DNA of 64,000 nucleotides, taken from Aradus depressus (lineage: Eukaryota > Arthropoda > Insecta > Hemiptera > Aradidae). Within the stretch, counting starts at the first letter, position 1. Each line of letters starts with the position of its first letter. The translations under genes and the position numbers were made by a program. This document shows, in pieces, positions 33,003-45,320 of this stretch. Under the pieces are notes generated by a model, which was not told the origin of the DNA, did no database searches, and saw nothing but the letters and a program-made list of their open reading frames with translations. The stretch covers positions 47,712,136-47,776,135 of the forward strand of contig OY759220.1 in assembly GCA_963662175.1 (NCBI GenBank), given 5' to 3'.

Positions 33003-34775
33003 TTTTTTATTCATTAAACTTTTCTTTCTTAAATCTCTAATATCTCAAGCTATTAGTCCTAAAAACGTATTTTTTTTAGGTGTTTAGTAGGTAAATAATG
33101 ACTCTCTGACTATAAAATCAACAAATATTTACAAATTCTTCATTATAGATTTATAAGCCCTTTCTTCTTCTTATCCATAGACTTCACTTGTTTTTTTCTC
33201 ATTATTTTTATAATTAAAAACCATGTAATTAGCAACACAAATAATAATTCTTCCTCTGAAATATTGTTAATTGTATTATTAATATCGTTTTCTGTTTACA
33301 GATTATCAACTGAGAATTTGTCAAGATGTCAACTTCTCCCCACAAAGTTCAGCTCTTCCGTTATTTTCTCACCTAGTCTGCATGGATGGATTAGGATTAT
33401 TATTTTCCGGACAATTATATGAAGGGCTTAGTTTCAAAACGGGCTAAGTCCACTTTTGTAAATTTTGGGAAAACAACAAACAACTCTGCAGGTGCATGCA
33501 TATTCAAAAAAATAATAAACACTATAGTTGGCGTATTGCTGATGGAAATAACTTTTAATTTCTGTAGTCCGGCTATTTTTTGTAAGTGAATACACACAGA
33601 AAACGCAAAAAATGTTTGGACTTAGCCGGTTTTGAAAATAAACAACTTGGATTTAGCACTTTCCAGAATAAATAAATGGACTTAGCCGGGTTTGAAAATG
33701 AAATAAGAATTTATCCAATTTTGTAGAAAAAAAAGTATTTTTGTTTGCTTATAATTATCGATATTACATCGATATTTCAGTTGTATCGTCTGTTTAAACA
33801 ACGCGAAATCCTTAAAGTCACGGTATAATGGGTACATTTACCTTATTAGATTTAATACTTTTCATCATAATATGTGGACTTCATTTTAGAAATGAATTCT
33901 TGGACTTAGCTGGTTTTGAAAATAAAATTTTTTTTAAATACATTTTTTATTAATGTTCGTTAAGAAAACTTTTTTTTTTTATTATCTTTGTTACTAAAAG
34001 TTGGGAAATATCTCAAAAAAACATTTTCCTGAAATATCTCCGATTTTTTTTTTTTTTTTTCTCAATTTTATACAAAATATTCCAGAAGCGATGGGAATAT
34101 TTATATTACAATTTATGTACTGGAACCATACTTTTTTTGTCTTGTCTAAGAGCTCATTACAGATCTCCAAGATGACAACATCATTTGTGTTCTAAGCTCC
34201 AATGAAATGATAATGTTTGTAAAATTAGGAACGGAAAATTTAAATTCTTTCAAAACACAATCTTCTTATGTGTGAGACGTTTCAATACAATATTTTTGTT
34301 GTCTGAGTTAGAAAATTGTTATTCTAAACATACAGTTGAGTAACGACCGCTAAGTTAAGAAAACAAAAATAGATAAATATTTATTGCCACTTAATTTTAA
34401 CTAATATATTAAAAATAATATAAAATATAATATAAAACCGTTCATAGATTTGTATTTAATATTAAATATATCTGGTCAAAAAATTACTTTTTTGTTCTCA
34501 ATGCCTTTTTTAATACACCTTTTTCAGTCTTCTTATTGCAGAATTAACATCGGCTTATGTCCCAACGAAAATACTCAATTATTCATTAATAAATGATACT
34601 TTTGATTTTGTGATATAAGTTTTTCTTTGAATATTACTCAAGTTCCTTCGATATGATTTAATTTCTTTCTTTGTAATTTTCCATTATTTTTATAATTTCA
34701 GCAATTAAAAATGTTGCTTTTTCTTGTCTTCAGTTTGATGATCTTCTTGTTTTTTCCTACATATTTTTAGGTCAG
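33003..34775. other. AT-rich intron with a repeated GGACTTAGC motif (also 38394-40168)
   Basis: Four forward copies or near-copies of GGACTTAGCCGGTTTTGAAA lie near 33617, 33676, 33900 and, inverted, near 33431. No gene was recognised. Long T runs occur near 33970 and 34045; the latter differs in length between the two duplicate copies. Confidence 0.5.
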
Positions 34776-35727
34776 GTGTCCTTGGAGGGTTCTGGATACA
34801 CATATACAAAACAATTTCGTATCGATACATTCATTCTATCATACACAAAATTTTTACGTCATCAGCTATCGGTCAATAATTCGATGCGGAGTTTTCAACG
34901 GAATTTCATTTTTTCCGACCTCCAGATTCCAAATTTGAAAAAAAAGTCTGTCTGTGAACACATAACTTCCGATAGAATAAATATATTCTACACGAAATTT
35001 TATATGCGAATCCACAACTCTATAACGACGAAACCTATTGTTTATCAGCCAAATCGACCAAAGGAAAGGGGGGACCTAGGGGATGGCTTAACAGAAAAAA
35101 TCTAATAACTGCCATTATAATGAATATATCGACACAACATTTAGTAAGAGGATTCACTATGTAAGTTAAATATTGCGTTTTAGAACTAACTTAGCTTTAA
35201 GATTATTTCGTGGTGGGAAGTACATAAGCCGATGACTCACCAACTTTTTTTCTCTTCATTTATTGATTCAGGGGGTCGGAAAACATGAAACTTCACTGAA
35301 AACTTTATATAAGATAAGTTCCCCCCCGTATGACTTGGTAGGAAAGACAAAGAAACGAAGTAGGAGGAAGCGTGACGACCAGAGTTTTTGTGCTTGGATC
35401 TGCTTCGATAAAGTTGGCAAGCCACGAAACAAAGAACCTTTACCATTGGTTCCTTCTAATTCAGGTTAACAGAAATCTATCTAGTTATAATCAATGTATC
35501 GACACAAAAGTTCTTATGTAAATTCAAAACCCCATTAGGCCGACACTTTTTAATTTTCAAGGGGGCTCAATTCAAAAACCATAATGTCATGAATGTATCG
35601 GCACGAAATTCAGTAGGAGGATTTAGGAGCCCCTATGTAAGTCAACTGTTGAATATTAGCGCGAATGGTCGACTGACGGTGATTCACCGACTAATATTTT
35701 CTTAATTTTTGGAATCAGGTCGGAAAC
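34776..35727 (+). repeat. Dispersed non-coding repeat family (copy 2; also 40169-41120)
   Basis: Contains GATGCGGAGTTTTCAACGG near 34884, TTTTTCCGACCTCC near 34911, AACTTCCGATAGAATAA near 34964 and GGGAAGTACATAAGCCGATG near 35217. These blocks recur, diverged, at 8460-9140 and in 60.2-61.9 kb. The 109-codon open frame at 34776-35105 is within this repeat; with no relatives that keep the frame it is not credited as a gene. Confidence 0.6.
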
Positions 35728-35927
35728 ATTTGATTTGATTGTGAAGATCTTCAGTCGGGTCAGATCTTCATCCTCAGTCGGGTCTTCACTTCTCTTCCAA
35801 ACATCAGGACGTAAGCGTTTCCTGCGTTCGAGAAATAAATTTATGTTGGGACGTCCAAACGCTCGGTTGAGGCTCTAAATATTCTTGAAGTAAGTATTGA
35901 TAATAGCTCTTCAGCTATTATCAATAC

Positions 35928-36524
35928 TTATTGATAATAGCTGAAGCTATCTCCCTGGGATCGTCCGGAGTCGATGTCATATAATTTTTCGTGAAGTTTA
36001 GGTGGCAATGCCTGTAAAAAGGTATAAATTATAAATTTCGGATCTTTTTGCTGCTTCAAAAACATAAAAGTTTCAAACCGTTTTATAAAATTAGAGAAAG
36101 TCTCTTCCTCGTGAAAAGGTACGAAGTTCAAGCTAGAAGTAACCTGTGAGGTTGCTTCAGATCTGACCCCGTCCCGTCTGCTCTCTGACTCTGACATGAG
36201 GGATCCCAAATCCTGTAGCCCTACCTTCACTGCCACCAACCTATCCTCTAGTTCGTACCTTACCTCGAGTTCCTCCTGTAAATTCTCATCCTCTACTGAA
36301 AGTTCTATGTTTTCCTGAACTGTCGCAAATTTGTCCCGTATAGCTTCCAGATTCAAAAGCCTTTCATTTACTTCGGAAATTTTCTGAATACAGTTAATTT
36401 TAATTAAGTTCTCTATCCTTGTAATTTGTCCTTTAAGGCGTGCTCTTACTTTTCTAAATTTATGGATGTTGTTACCAGTCCTTTTTTCTTGTTCACTATG
36501 CATTGCTCCATCCTCGTTCGCCAT
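35928..36524 (-). pseudogene. Ty3/gypsy-like gag fragment (copy B)
   Basis: Identical in translation to the gag fragment at 30537-31133; present because of the tandem duplication. Confidence 0.55.
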
Positions 36525-36885
36525 GATATTATGTACTAAATATTTTAGATATAAACATATTCACATAAATAAACCTTTATTGGTTAGAAACATAACACTA
36601 ACTAAATCATTGAATTTGCTGCTGCTGTTCATTGTAGACAAAGAACCAGAGTGGACCAAGCCGTATGATCCATTGTGACTTTGAAAATATATGCACAAAA
36701 TACTTGTGGACTAAACTTAAAGTGCTGCTATCTATCTATCACTGAAGTGAAGAAACTAAGTGATCCACACTCGTTTTGAAAAAAAGGAACCTATGCCAAC
36801 ATTATGATGGTAATAACTCATTTTCCGAAAAATTGTGGGTTGCTCCGCTCTGGCTCCAAACTCCTCAAAAATCAATACATATTAC

Positions 36886-37171
36886 TGGACTTGAAAAATA
36901 AAATAAAACTGGTTTATTTAATATGTTGTCTAATTTCACTAACTATATATACATGGGAGTACTTTCGGTATTTCTACCATCCTCAGCCAAAAGCATAAGA
37001 GATAAGACGTCTTATCTCTTATGCTTTTGGCTGAGGATAGTAGAAATACCGAAAGTACTCCCATGTATATATAGTTAGTGAAATTAGACAACATATTAAA
37101 TAAACCAGTTTTATTTTATTTTTCAAGTCCATTTGAATTATTTCACAATATCTCTGCAATTATGTCAGTTT
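36886..37171. mobile_element. Palindromic mini-insertion (copy B)
   Basis: The duplicate of the insertion at 31495-31780, with target duplications at 36872-36885 and 37172-37185. The right arm has one substitution (GAGGATAGTAG instead of GAGGATGGTAG), which breaks the perfect symmetry and slightly weakens the hairpin. Confidence 0.75.
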
Positions 37172-37919
37172 TCAATACATATTACATTACATTTAATAGT
37201 ATTTTACTATTATAATATGTATTTACTAATAAAGTATAACAACAAACATTAATATTGATACAAATAACAACGCTTATTGCGTAAAGTCTGTTATTTTCGT
37301 CTAACGTTTTTTGCTGCACTATTTTAATTGCATTTTCTTATGTATTTTATTCATATCTTCGGATACTGTGGGATCAACTCGGTTATACAAAAAGTCTAGC
37401 AGCCGAGGTAAACACGTGCAAGGTAATCACAACAAACAAAAGAACGAATTTCTTAGAATCTTCGGTACGTATGATGCCGACAGTCGAGGTAATACGTGGT
37501 AGACAATAAAGCAACAAAATAACAAACAAAAGAACGTACACAGCTGCAGTTCTTATTAATTTCTGCAACTTGAAAATACTGTTTATTGCTTAGTAATGAC
37601 GTGTTGTTGTCGTTATTTAGAGTGGGTGTGATGCTACATAGAGTGTATCATTGTATGAACAACAAGGTAAACCAACCAGATTCAAGTAATTTCGATGGTT
37701 TGGGGAGTTTGTCGTTAACGCGAGTGACGTTAAATGGAGTTTACACTGTATTTAACAAACCAAGGCCAAAGGAAAGGAAATGTTGTGGGAGCGTGGGGCA
37801 AGGCCATGGGGCTGTGGCGGCCGCCATCTAGCGCATGAGCTCTTGAGCCAGCTCCGGCCTTTTTACCCGACTAACCATAGCTGCACAACTTACATTAAAA
37901 GGTTTCTTCCCCTTATGTA

Positions 37920-38293
37920 TCAACATATGCATCTTGAAATTGGTTGATGCTCTACAACTGAAAAGGCGCAACTTACCATGGAAAGGCTAGTTTGTCTACA
38001 ACTGTAGTTGCACAACTTACATTGGAAAGGCTTCTCTCCTGTATATATCAACATATGCGTCTTCAAATTGCTAGCTAGTTCAGAAGTGAATCTACTCAAT
38101 GAACATTGGAACGGTTTCTGCACACTCAAAATCAAAGATCTTTCATTATTGCCTTCCGATGACGATGATATGTCCAGCTGTGGACAGACGGCTCTCATAT
38201 GCCTCCAAACAATGTGTTTCCTAAGTCTGCCTAGGCTGGCTGACGTATGACCACAGTGAACACACACCATCCGCAAGAAGCCAACTATATCGC
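37920..38293 (-). CDS. C2H2 zinc-finger exon in gene context (copy B), degenerate fingers
   Basis: Begins after TCTGTTTCAG and joins in phase to the exon ending at 41259 (codon split G/GC). The first finger is intact: CVHCGHTSASLGRLRKHIVW then RH. The second (FQCSLSRFTSELASNLKTHM) has lost one Cys and one His. The third starts FQCKLCNYSCRQTS and then leaves frame; a fourth, in another frame, keeps NFKMHMLIHKGKKPF but lost both Cys. The protein would be about 148 residues with one good finger, shorter than usual for this class. It is either a decaying gene or a recently frameshifted allele. Confidence 0.6.
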
Positions 38294-41258
38294 CTGAAAC
38301 AGACGGAAATAAACATATGTAAGGTTTAAAGCCACAGTACTCTTGAATCATTTTGTCCATAGATATATAGTAAGTGTTTATTTAGCTGATTTTTTTTTTA
38401 TTCATTAAACTTTTCTTTCTTAAATCTCTAATATCTCAAGCTATTAGTCCTAAAAACGTATTTTTTTTAGGTGTTTAGTAGGTAAATAATGACTCTCTGA
38501 CTATAAAATCAACAAATATTTACAAATTCTTCATTATAGATTTATAAGCCCTTTCTTCTTCTTATCCATAGACTTCACTTGTTTTTTTCTCATTATTTTT
38601 ATAATTAAAAACCATGTAATTAGCAACACAAATAATAATTCTTCCTCTGAAATATTGTTAATTGTATTATTAATATCGTTTTCTGTTTACAGATTATCAA
38701 CTGAGAATTTGTCAAGATGTCAACTTCTCCCCACAAAGTTCAGCTCTTCCGTTATTTTCTCACCTAGTCTGCATGGATGGATTAGGATTATTATTTTCCG
38801 GACAATTATATGAAGGGCTTAGTTTCAAAACGGGCTAAGTCCACTTTTGTAAATTTTGGGAAAACAACAAACAACTCTGCAGGTGCATGCATATTCAAAA
38901 AAATAATAAACACTATAGTTGGCGTATTGCTGATGGAAATAACTTTTAATTTCTGTAGTCCGGCTATTTTTTGTAAGTGAATACACACAGAAAACGCAAA
39001 AAATGTTTGGACTTAGCCGGTTTTGAAAATAAACAACTTGGATTTAGCACTTTCCAGAATAAATAAATGGACTTAGCCGGGTTTGAAAATGAAATAAGAA
39101 TTTATCCAATTTTGTAGAAAAAAAAGTATTTTTGTTTGCTTATAATTATCGATATTACATCGATATTTCAGTTGTATCGTCTGTTTAAACAACGCGAAAT
39201 CCTTAAAGTCACGGTATAATGGGTACATTTACCTTATTAGATTCAATACTTTTCATCATAATATGTGGACTTCATTTTAGAAATGAATTCTTGGACTTAG
39301 CTGGTTTTGAAAATAAAATTTTTTTTAAATACATTTTTTATTAATGTTCGTTAAGAAAACTTTTTTTTTTTATTATCTTTGTTACTAAAAGTTGGGAAAT
39401 ATCTCAAAAAAACATTTTCCTGAAATATCTCCGATTTTTTTTTTTTTTTTTTTCTCAATTTTATACAAAATATTCCAGAAGCGATGGGAATATTTATATT
39501 ACAATTTATGTACTGGAACCATACTTTTTTTGTCTTGTCTAAGAGCTCATTACAGATCTCCAAGATGACAACATCATTTGTGTTCTAAGCTCCAATGAAA
39601 TGATAATGTTTGTAAAATTAGGAACGGAAAATTTAAATTCTTTCAAAACACAATCTTCTTATGTGTGAGACGTTTCAATACAATATTTTTGTTGTCTGAG
39701 TTAGAAAATTGTTATTCTAAACATACAGTTGAGTAACGACCGCTAAGTTAAGAAAACAAAAATAGATAAATATTTATTGCCACTTAATTTTAACTAATAT
39801 ATTAAAAATAATATAAAATATAATATAAAACCGTTCATAGATTTGTATTTAATATTAAATATATCTGGTCAAAAAATTACTTTTTTGTTCTCAATGCCTT
39901 TTTTAATACACCTTTTTCAGTCTTCTTATTGCAGAATTAACATCGGCTTATGTCCCAACGAAAATACTCAATTATTCATTAATAAATGATACTTTTGATT
40001 TTGTGATATAAGTTTTTCTTTGAATATTACTCAAGTTCCTTCGATATGATTTAATTTCTTTCTTTGTAATTTTCCATTATTTTTATAATTTCAGCAATTA
40101 AAAATGTTGCTTTTTCTTGTCTTCAGTTTGATGATCTTCTTGTTTTTTCCTACATATTTTTAGGTCAGGTGTCCTTGGAGGGTTCTGGATACACATATAC
40201 AAAACAATTTCGTATCGATACATTCATTCTATCATACACAAAATTTTTACGTCATCAGCTATCGGTCAATAATTCGATGCGGAGTTTTCAACGGAATTTC
40301 ATTTTTTCCGACCTCCAGATTCCAAATTTGAAAAAAAAGTCTGTCTGTGAACACATAACTTCCGATAGAATAAATATATTCTACACGAAATTTTATATGC
40401 GAATCCACAACTCTATAACGACGAAACCTATTGTTTATCAGCCAAATCGACCAAAGGAAAGGGGGGACCTAGGGGATGGCTTAACAGAAAAAATCTAATA
40501 ACTGCCATTATAATGAATATATCGACACAACATTTAGTAAGAGGATTCACTATGTAAGTTAAATATTGCGTTTTAGAACTAACTTAGCTTTAAGATTATT
40601 TCGTGGTGGGAAGTACATAAGCCGATGACTCACCAACTTTTTTTCTCTTCATTTATTGATTCAGGGGGTCGGAAAACATGAAACTTCACTGAAAACTTTA
40701 TATAAGATAAGTTCCCCCCCGTATGACTTGGTAGGAAAGACAAAGAAACGAAGTAGGAGGAAGCGTGACGACCAGAGTTTTTGTGCTTGGATCTGCTTCG
40801 ATAAAGTTGGCAAGCCACGAAACAAAGAACCTTTACCATTGGTTCCTTCTAATTCAGGTTAACAGAAATCTATCTAGTTATAATCAATGTATCGACACAA
40901 AAGTTCTTATGTAAATTCAAAACCCCATTAGGCCGACACTTTTTAATTTTCAAGGGGGCTCAATTCAAAAACCATAATGTCATGAATGTATCGGCACGAA
41001 ATTCAGTAGGAGGATTTAGGAGCCCCTATGTAAGTCAACTGTTGAATATTAGCGCGAATGGTCGACTGACGGTGATTCACCGACTAATATTTTCTTAATT
41101 TTTGGAATCAGGTCGGAAACATCAAATTCCGTTGAAACTCATTCCGCATGGAATTTCTGGCCGATTACCTAACTTCCCCTTTAGCTGCGGAACTAAAACA
41201 TTAATCAATGATGTAAATAAACAAGAGGTTTGTTAAATTGAGAGAACAACAGACTTAC

Positions 41259-41345
41259 CGCAATCATCATTTGTTGCAAGTTCGGGTTCTTCTTTAATAT
41301 AAACGTCTCCTTCTTCTTTGGTGTACATATTTCATTCTTCGGAAT
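41259..41345 (-). CDS. Start exon of the zinc-finger gene
   Basis: Bounded by TTTTGTCCACAG and GTAAGT on the - strand. The ATG at 41328 opens MYTKEEGDVYIKEEPELATN followed by DDC, an acidic segment with a KEEPE motif common at the N-terminus of insect C2H2 proteins. It splices in phase to the finger exon at 38293 (or, skipping it, to 32902). The upstream ATG at 41336 in the same exon leads to a short frame and is not used. Confidence 0.65.
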
Positions 41346-41470
41346 CTGTGGACAAAAAAAAAAAAAAAATTAAAATTAAGCGTTACGTTGAATTCACTGC
41401 AATTAAAACAAACCATCTGAAATTATCCTAAAACTATCAGCGCACACACATATATTCATGCATAACTTAC

Positions 41471-41560
41471 AGAACCCACACTGTATCCCAGTTCACAGAG
41501 CAAGCGACGCCCTTCGTCGGTAAACGTTGTAGAGATTCTCAAAAGTGGATTTATACAAAA
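41471..41560 (-). other. Probable non-coding first exon of the zinc-finger gene
   Basis: Sequence ending CAGTGTGGGTTCT before GTAAGTTATG on the - strand, with the start exon 126 bp downstream. The 5' edge is not defined; 41560 is a guess. No ATG in a useful frame is seen. The transcription start should lie between here and the LINE tail at 41742. Confidence 0.4.
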
Positions 41561-41737
41561 CATAGATGTATCTATTTCAATGATTTTTTATTCATTTATG
41601 AATGCACTCCTAAGTTGAAAGTGGTTTTAATGAAGGTTTTCTATGTTATAGTTTTCATGTTATTCAGAGTTTAATGTTTAATATTTACTGTCATTTTTTG
41701 AAAAGTTATTTATATTTATAAAAGTGAGCAAAATTAC

Positions 41738-41741
<4 letters not shown>

Positions 41742-41769
<28 letters not shown>

Positions 41770-42283
41770 GCATTGGAGGGAGAAATGCTGTGACGCACAT
41801 CCAGGGAAGGTAGCCCTGGATAGTGTGGGACTCGAGCCGATTCACCATACCCACTAAAACCCCCTCCTTGCCGATCCTGATTCCCTTCCGCGGAACTGAC
41901 AGTCTGTCATTACTTCGCGGAAGGGAGGAAGGGTGGCTGGTAACGCCCCTTCTTCTGTTTTATTGCCGCTACTGTTCCTTGTCAGCCCTCTCCTGGAGGG
42001 TTAACCCGCCCATGATGAGTGCTGCAAAATCGCAGCCTTCATCCCACGACTCCTGGGAGCGCAGCATAGCGTCCACGTAACTGGTAGCAGTCAGTGGGGC
42101 GCCCAGATTTTTCCTTCCCTCCTCAAATCTGGGACATTTGAGGAGGACATGCTCCGCCGACTCCGTCTCACCAAGGCATTCGGGGCAGTCTGGTGTTGTT
42201 GCTGCCCCGATTTTGTGGAGGTACCCCCGGAACCCACCGTGTCCCATGAGTACCTGGGTGAGGTGGTAATTCACCTCCCCATG
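41742..42283 (-). mobile_element. R1-like LINE 3' end with poly-A tail
   Basis: On the + strand a 28-T run (41742-41769) marks the A-tail of a LINE read on the - strand. The coding part (42274-41969) reads LTQVLMGHGGFRGYLHKIG, then CPECLGETESAEHVLLKCPR: a Cys-Cys-His-Cys finger of the kind ending R1-group ORF2 proteins. About 200 bp of 3' UTR follows. The 5' side stops at 42283 where another LINE tail starts. Target duplication not resolved. Confidence 0.8.
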
Positions 42284-43335
42284 CTTTTATTTATTTATTT
42301 CTACAGGTGAACCCTATTATTACATAAAATAAAATGGTTTACAAATAACCTCATAAAATACATCATAAATAAAACAAAAAGTAAAATAAATTATTTTGAT
42401 ACAAATATAACAATTATTTTAAATTTACTTTAATTAACAAACATTCAAATATTACTACAATTTGGTTATAAAATTAACAATATATTAATAATTATGGGTA
42501 GAATAAAAGAAAAACTGGTAAGTAATAGCTAGAAATAATAATAAATGAAGAATGTAAAAAACAAAACAACATAAATATATGAGTTGAGTACAACTATTAT
42601 ATCATTTAAAAAGGACTATTACGCTTTATAAATCCATTTTTAAAGAATTGAATTAATAGTATTAATATTGTCTATAAAAAATCAAATTCATCAGAAATAC
42701 TATTAGCAAGCCTTTGAAATCGATCTATGGGAGAATAGAACCCATAATCAGTGTAATGAAAATTAAGTGAGAAGGGGAGAAATGAACGACAAGTACGTGA
42801 GGGAATATTGAAATTTACAAGTGAAAGTAGATCCGAACAGTCAATTTTATTGTTTAACAATTTGGAAAAAAATGGTAAATTGACTTTGATTCGTCTTGAC
42901 TCAAGAATGTCTAATTTAAGAGAAGAGAGAAAGATATTATAGTCGATATTACGTACAGATGATCCTGATTTAAATGCAACATATCGAATGAATTTTTGTT
43001 GTACTTTTTCAACAGTAAGAATATAGGTAACCTTATAAGGAGACCATATAGAGGAAGCAGACTCAACAAGAGAGCGGACAAATGAAGTAAAAAGAATTTT
43101 AGTTGTATTAATGGAAGAGAAATGTTTACTGTTCCCAAGAATAAAACCAAGCATTTTTAGTGAAGAACAAGTTATAATATGATATTTAAAAGTTAATTTC
43201 GTATCGAAAAATACACCAACATCATTCACAACTTCAGATCTAATTAATTGATGTCCAAGAAAATAGTTTGCAACCCAAGTGTGACGGGTGAGAATGAAGC
43301 CCAACGTCCACTTGACTGAAAAACCGAGCAACATG
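42284..43335 (-). mobile_element. 5'-truncated LINE, reverse transcriptase C-terminus
   Basis: The open part (43361-42672; the element proper probably starts near 43322) carries VGVFFDTKLTFKYHI and ESASSIWSPYK, then VEKVQQKFIRYVAFKSG, matching the thumb and C-terminal region of LINE reverse transcriptases. The 3' UTR runs to an AAATAAATAAATAAA tail at 42284-42300. It differs in wording from the Jockey copies and is not assigned to a clade. No YADD box is included. Confidence 0.75.
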
Positions 43336-43339
43336 AAAA

Positions 43340-44040
43340 ATGGACAACCAGATAACCTCAAAACGACTCCCGAATTCAGGTAACACAGATCAGCCTAACT
43401 CACCCCAACTAATGAGCCAGCCAAAGAGACCAACACCTCCAGAAGAGGGCACGGAGTTCCCAGCTCTCCCGGAGACAGCCATGCAGCTGGACGGCGGAGA
43501 GTCCTCGCCGGGGACCAGCCACACCCAGCCCAAGAGGAACAGGAACGCTATCCATTTCACTATACCCACGCACAACACATTCGTGCCACTCGCAGCACTC
43601 ATCACCGACCAACACACTAACGATTTACAAAAAATATTGACAGACATTAAAAATATCACAACCTCTCCCTTCGAAACAAAACAACGCCACAAAAAAATAA
43701 AAATATCCCTTATGACATCTGAAGAATTTAGGAAACTGACCAAATTTTACCAAACAAATAACGTAAAATACTAAACTTCCCTGAACCCTGAGGACAGGAA
43801 ACTTTCCGTTGTTATTCGTGGGGTTCCATACTCCCTGACTGAAACCGAAATACAAGACGAACTAACCCCGACATACGCAGTCCTCAGTGTAACAAGACTA
43901 CTGAACAAGGACAAAGGCCCCACTCCGCTGTGTGCTGTCTAGCTCCAGAAGAACCCGGAGAGGAAGGCAATTCTCCATTATCCCGTCTCTTTTACACTAT
44001 AGCGACTGTCAAACCGCGTCAGAGGTCTCAACGCATTGTG
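43340..44040 (+). pseudogene. LINE ORF1, N-terminal part, broken
   Basis: 144 open codons (43340-43774) start MDNQITSKRLPNSGNTDQPN and are Pro/Ser/Thr-rich up to residue 70; then comes the helical KIKISLMTSEEFRKLTKFYQ before a stop. The frame continues with KLSVVIRGVPYSLTETEIQD and a second stop near 43940. The layout parallels ORF1 at 1720-2945. The open frames on the opposite strand are its shadows. Confidence 0.7.
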
Positions 44041-44163
44041 TGGGTGAGCAGTGGGTGGGCGGTGGGTGAGCAGTGGTCAGTGGATGAGCAGTTGTTATTC
44101 GTGGGGTTCCATACTCCCTGACTGAAACCGAAATACAAGACGAACTAACCCCGACATACGCAG
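43808..44163 (+). repeat. ~283-bp tandem duplication inside LINE ORF1
   Basis: GTTGTTATTCGTGGGGTTCC starts at 43808 and again at 44091. The first unit ends in a GGGTGAGCAGTGGGTGGGCG-type low-complexity filler (44038-44090) that is absent elsewhere. The second unit runs to 44163 and resumes after the LTR element at 47934. The duplication therefore predates the Ty3/gypsy insertion. Confidence 0.8.
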
Positions 44164-44295
44164 TGAAATGAAAAACCTTTTCTGAACGAAGGCTTTATTT
44201 GGCATATTGAAACGAGAATCAAACTGAATAAATATAAAAGTGTAACATATGATATAGTGGAGATCATATGGTATAATTTAAATTAAATCATCTCA
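44164..44295 (-). repeat. 3' LTR of the Ty3/gypsy element
   Basis: 132 bp, TG...CA when read on the + strand (TGAAATGAAA to AAATCATCTCA). It has the same TATA and AATAAA-type strings as the 5' LTR. Two substitutions near 44268-44271 distinguish the copies. Confidence 0.92.
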
Positions 44296-44314
44296 TTCTT
44301 CCTCGCTGGGAGCA

Positions 44315-45320
44315 TCAGACGTAATCAGCCAGGTAGCTGGGAGGTCGGCGGGCCCTGGTAGAGCGCCTGAGGAGAGGCTGGTTAGCCTCGGGGAGCGGAC
44401 TTGGGGGCTGCCTCCATGTGTCTTCAACAGGACTCCCCGCAGTCTCCAGCTCGCTCTGTGCTTGTTTAGAGTTCTCAGGGAATGCTTCCGTCGGTCCAGC
44501 TGGAGCCAAGTCCCGGATTGATATAGTAGACTCGGTGCCGTTGGGCAACCTAACATGCGCATAGTCCTGGTTGGCTTCTATGAGATGCGCTTCTTCAACC
44601 AGTGGTTCGTACTTGCTTGCTCTAGCATGCTTTCTTATAAGTACGGGACCAGGTGAGCTTAGCCAGGAGGGTAGCGATACCCCGTAGTACGACTTACGTT
44701 GATGTCTGAACATGCGCTCATGAGGGGTTTCATTAGTCGCTGTGCAGAGGAGGGAGCGAATGGAATGAAGCGACTCTGATAGGACTGATTCCCACCGGTC
44801 CACATTCAGCCTTTTGGAACGGAGAGCTAGGGTCATCGTCTTCCAAATTATGCCGTTGTACCTTTGGACCTGGCCGTTGCCTTGAGGGTTGTAGGGTGTT
44901 GTGCGGCTAGTGGCTATTCCTTGGCGGTGAAGGAAGTTTTTCACATCTTGTGACATGAAGGAGGTCCCTCGGTCAGTATGCACATACGATGGGAAACCAA
45001 AAATGGAGAACAATTGTTGCAGGTTTTTTATTACAGTGGAGGCTGTCATATCAGCACAGGCGAAGGCAAACGGGAACCGTGAAAACTCATCTATCACCGT
45101 CAGGGTGTAGCGAGGTAGATGGCAAAGGGCCCTTGAAATCTATGTTGAGGCGCTCGAACGGAGCGGTGGCCTTGATTAGCTTGCCTTCATTCATGTAGAA
45201 TTGGGGCTTCAGCTCCACACATTGAGGGCATGTAGCTGTCAACCTTTTGACATCGTCCACCGAATATGGTAGGTTCTTAGTTCGCACCCAATGGTAGAAT
45301 CGGGTGACACAATTCGACAT
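44315..45320 (-). pseudogene. Ty3/gypsy integrase, frameshifted
   Basis: After a second in-frame stop near 45400 and a frame change near 45320, the zinc-binding end (VTRFYHWVRTKNLPYSVDDV and CPQC near 45225) is followed by IDFKGPLPS, then another shift near 45110. The core VIDEFSRFPFAFA, HTDRGTSFMS and PYNPQGNGQVQRYNG supplies the D, D and surrounding blocks of the catalytic triad (45097-44700). The C-terminus ends RRSTRARRPPSYLADYV at 44315; no chromodomain is seen. It would insert the cDNA into the genome if intact. Confidence 0.88.

Larger units (their letters stand above)
30337..35727. repeat. Tandem duplication, copy A (about 5.39 kb)
   Basis: Matches 35728-41120 base for base with only a handful of differences, for example one substitution in the palindrome (near 31651 versus 37039), one near 33844 versus 39244, and an 18- versus 20-T run near 34040. 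The junction between copies shares only two or three bases (AT/ATT), indicating end joining or template switching. Contains a gag fragment, a palindromic insertion, the right pogo-like end, the zinc-finger exon and a dispersed repeat. Confidence 0.95.
35728..41120. repeat. Tandem duplication, copy B
   Basis: Second copy of the unit described at 30337. It is the copy directly next to the 5' exons of the zinc-finger gene (41259 and 41471), so it carries the copy of the finger exon that is in normal gene context. Near identity means a very recent event or two haplotypes placed in series by the assembler. Confidence 0.95.

Noticed and set aside
34776..35105. 109-codon frame present in both tandem copies
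   Set aside because: It lies in a dispersed repeat whose other copy (8460-9140) does not keep the frame.
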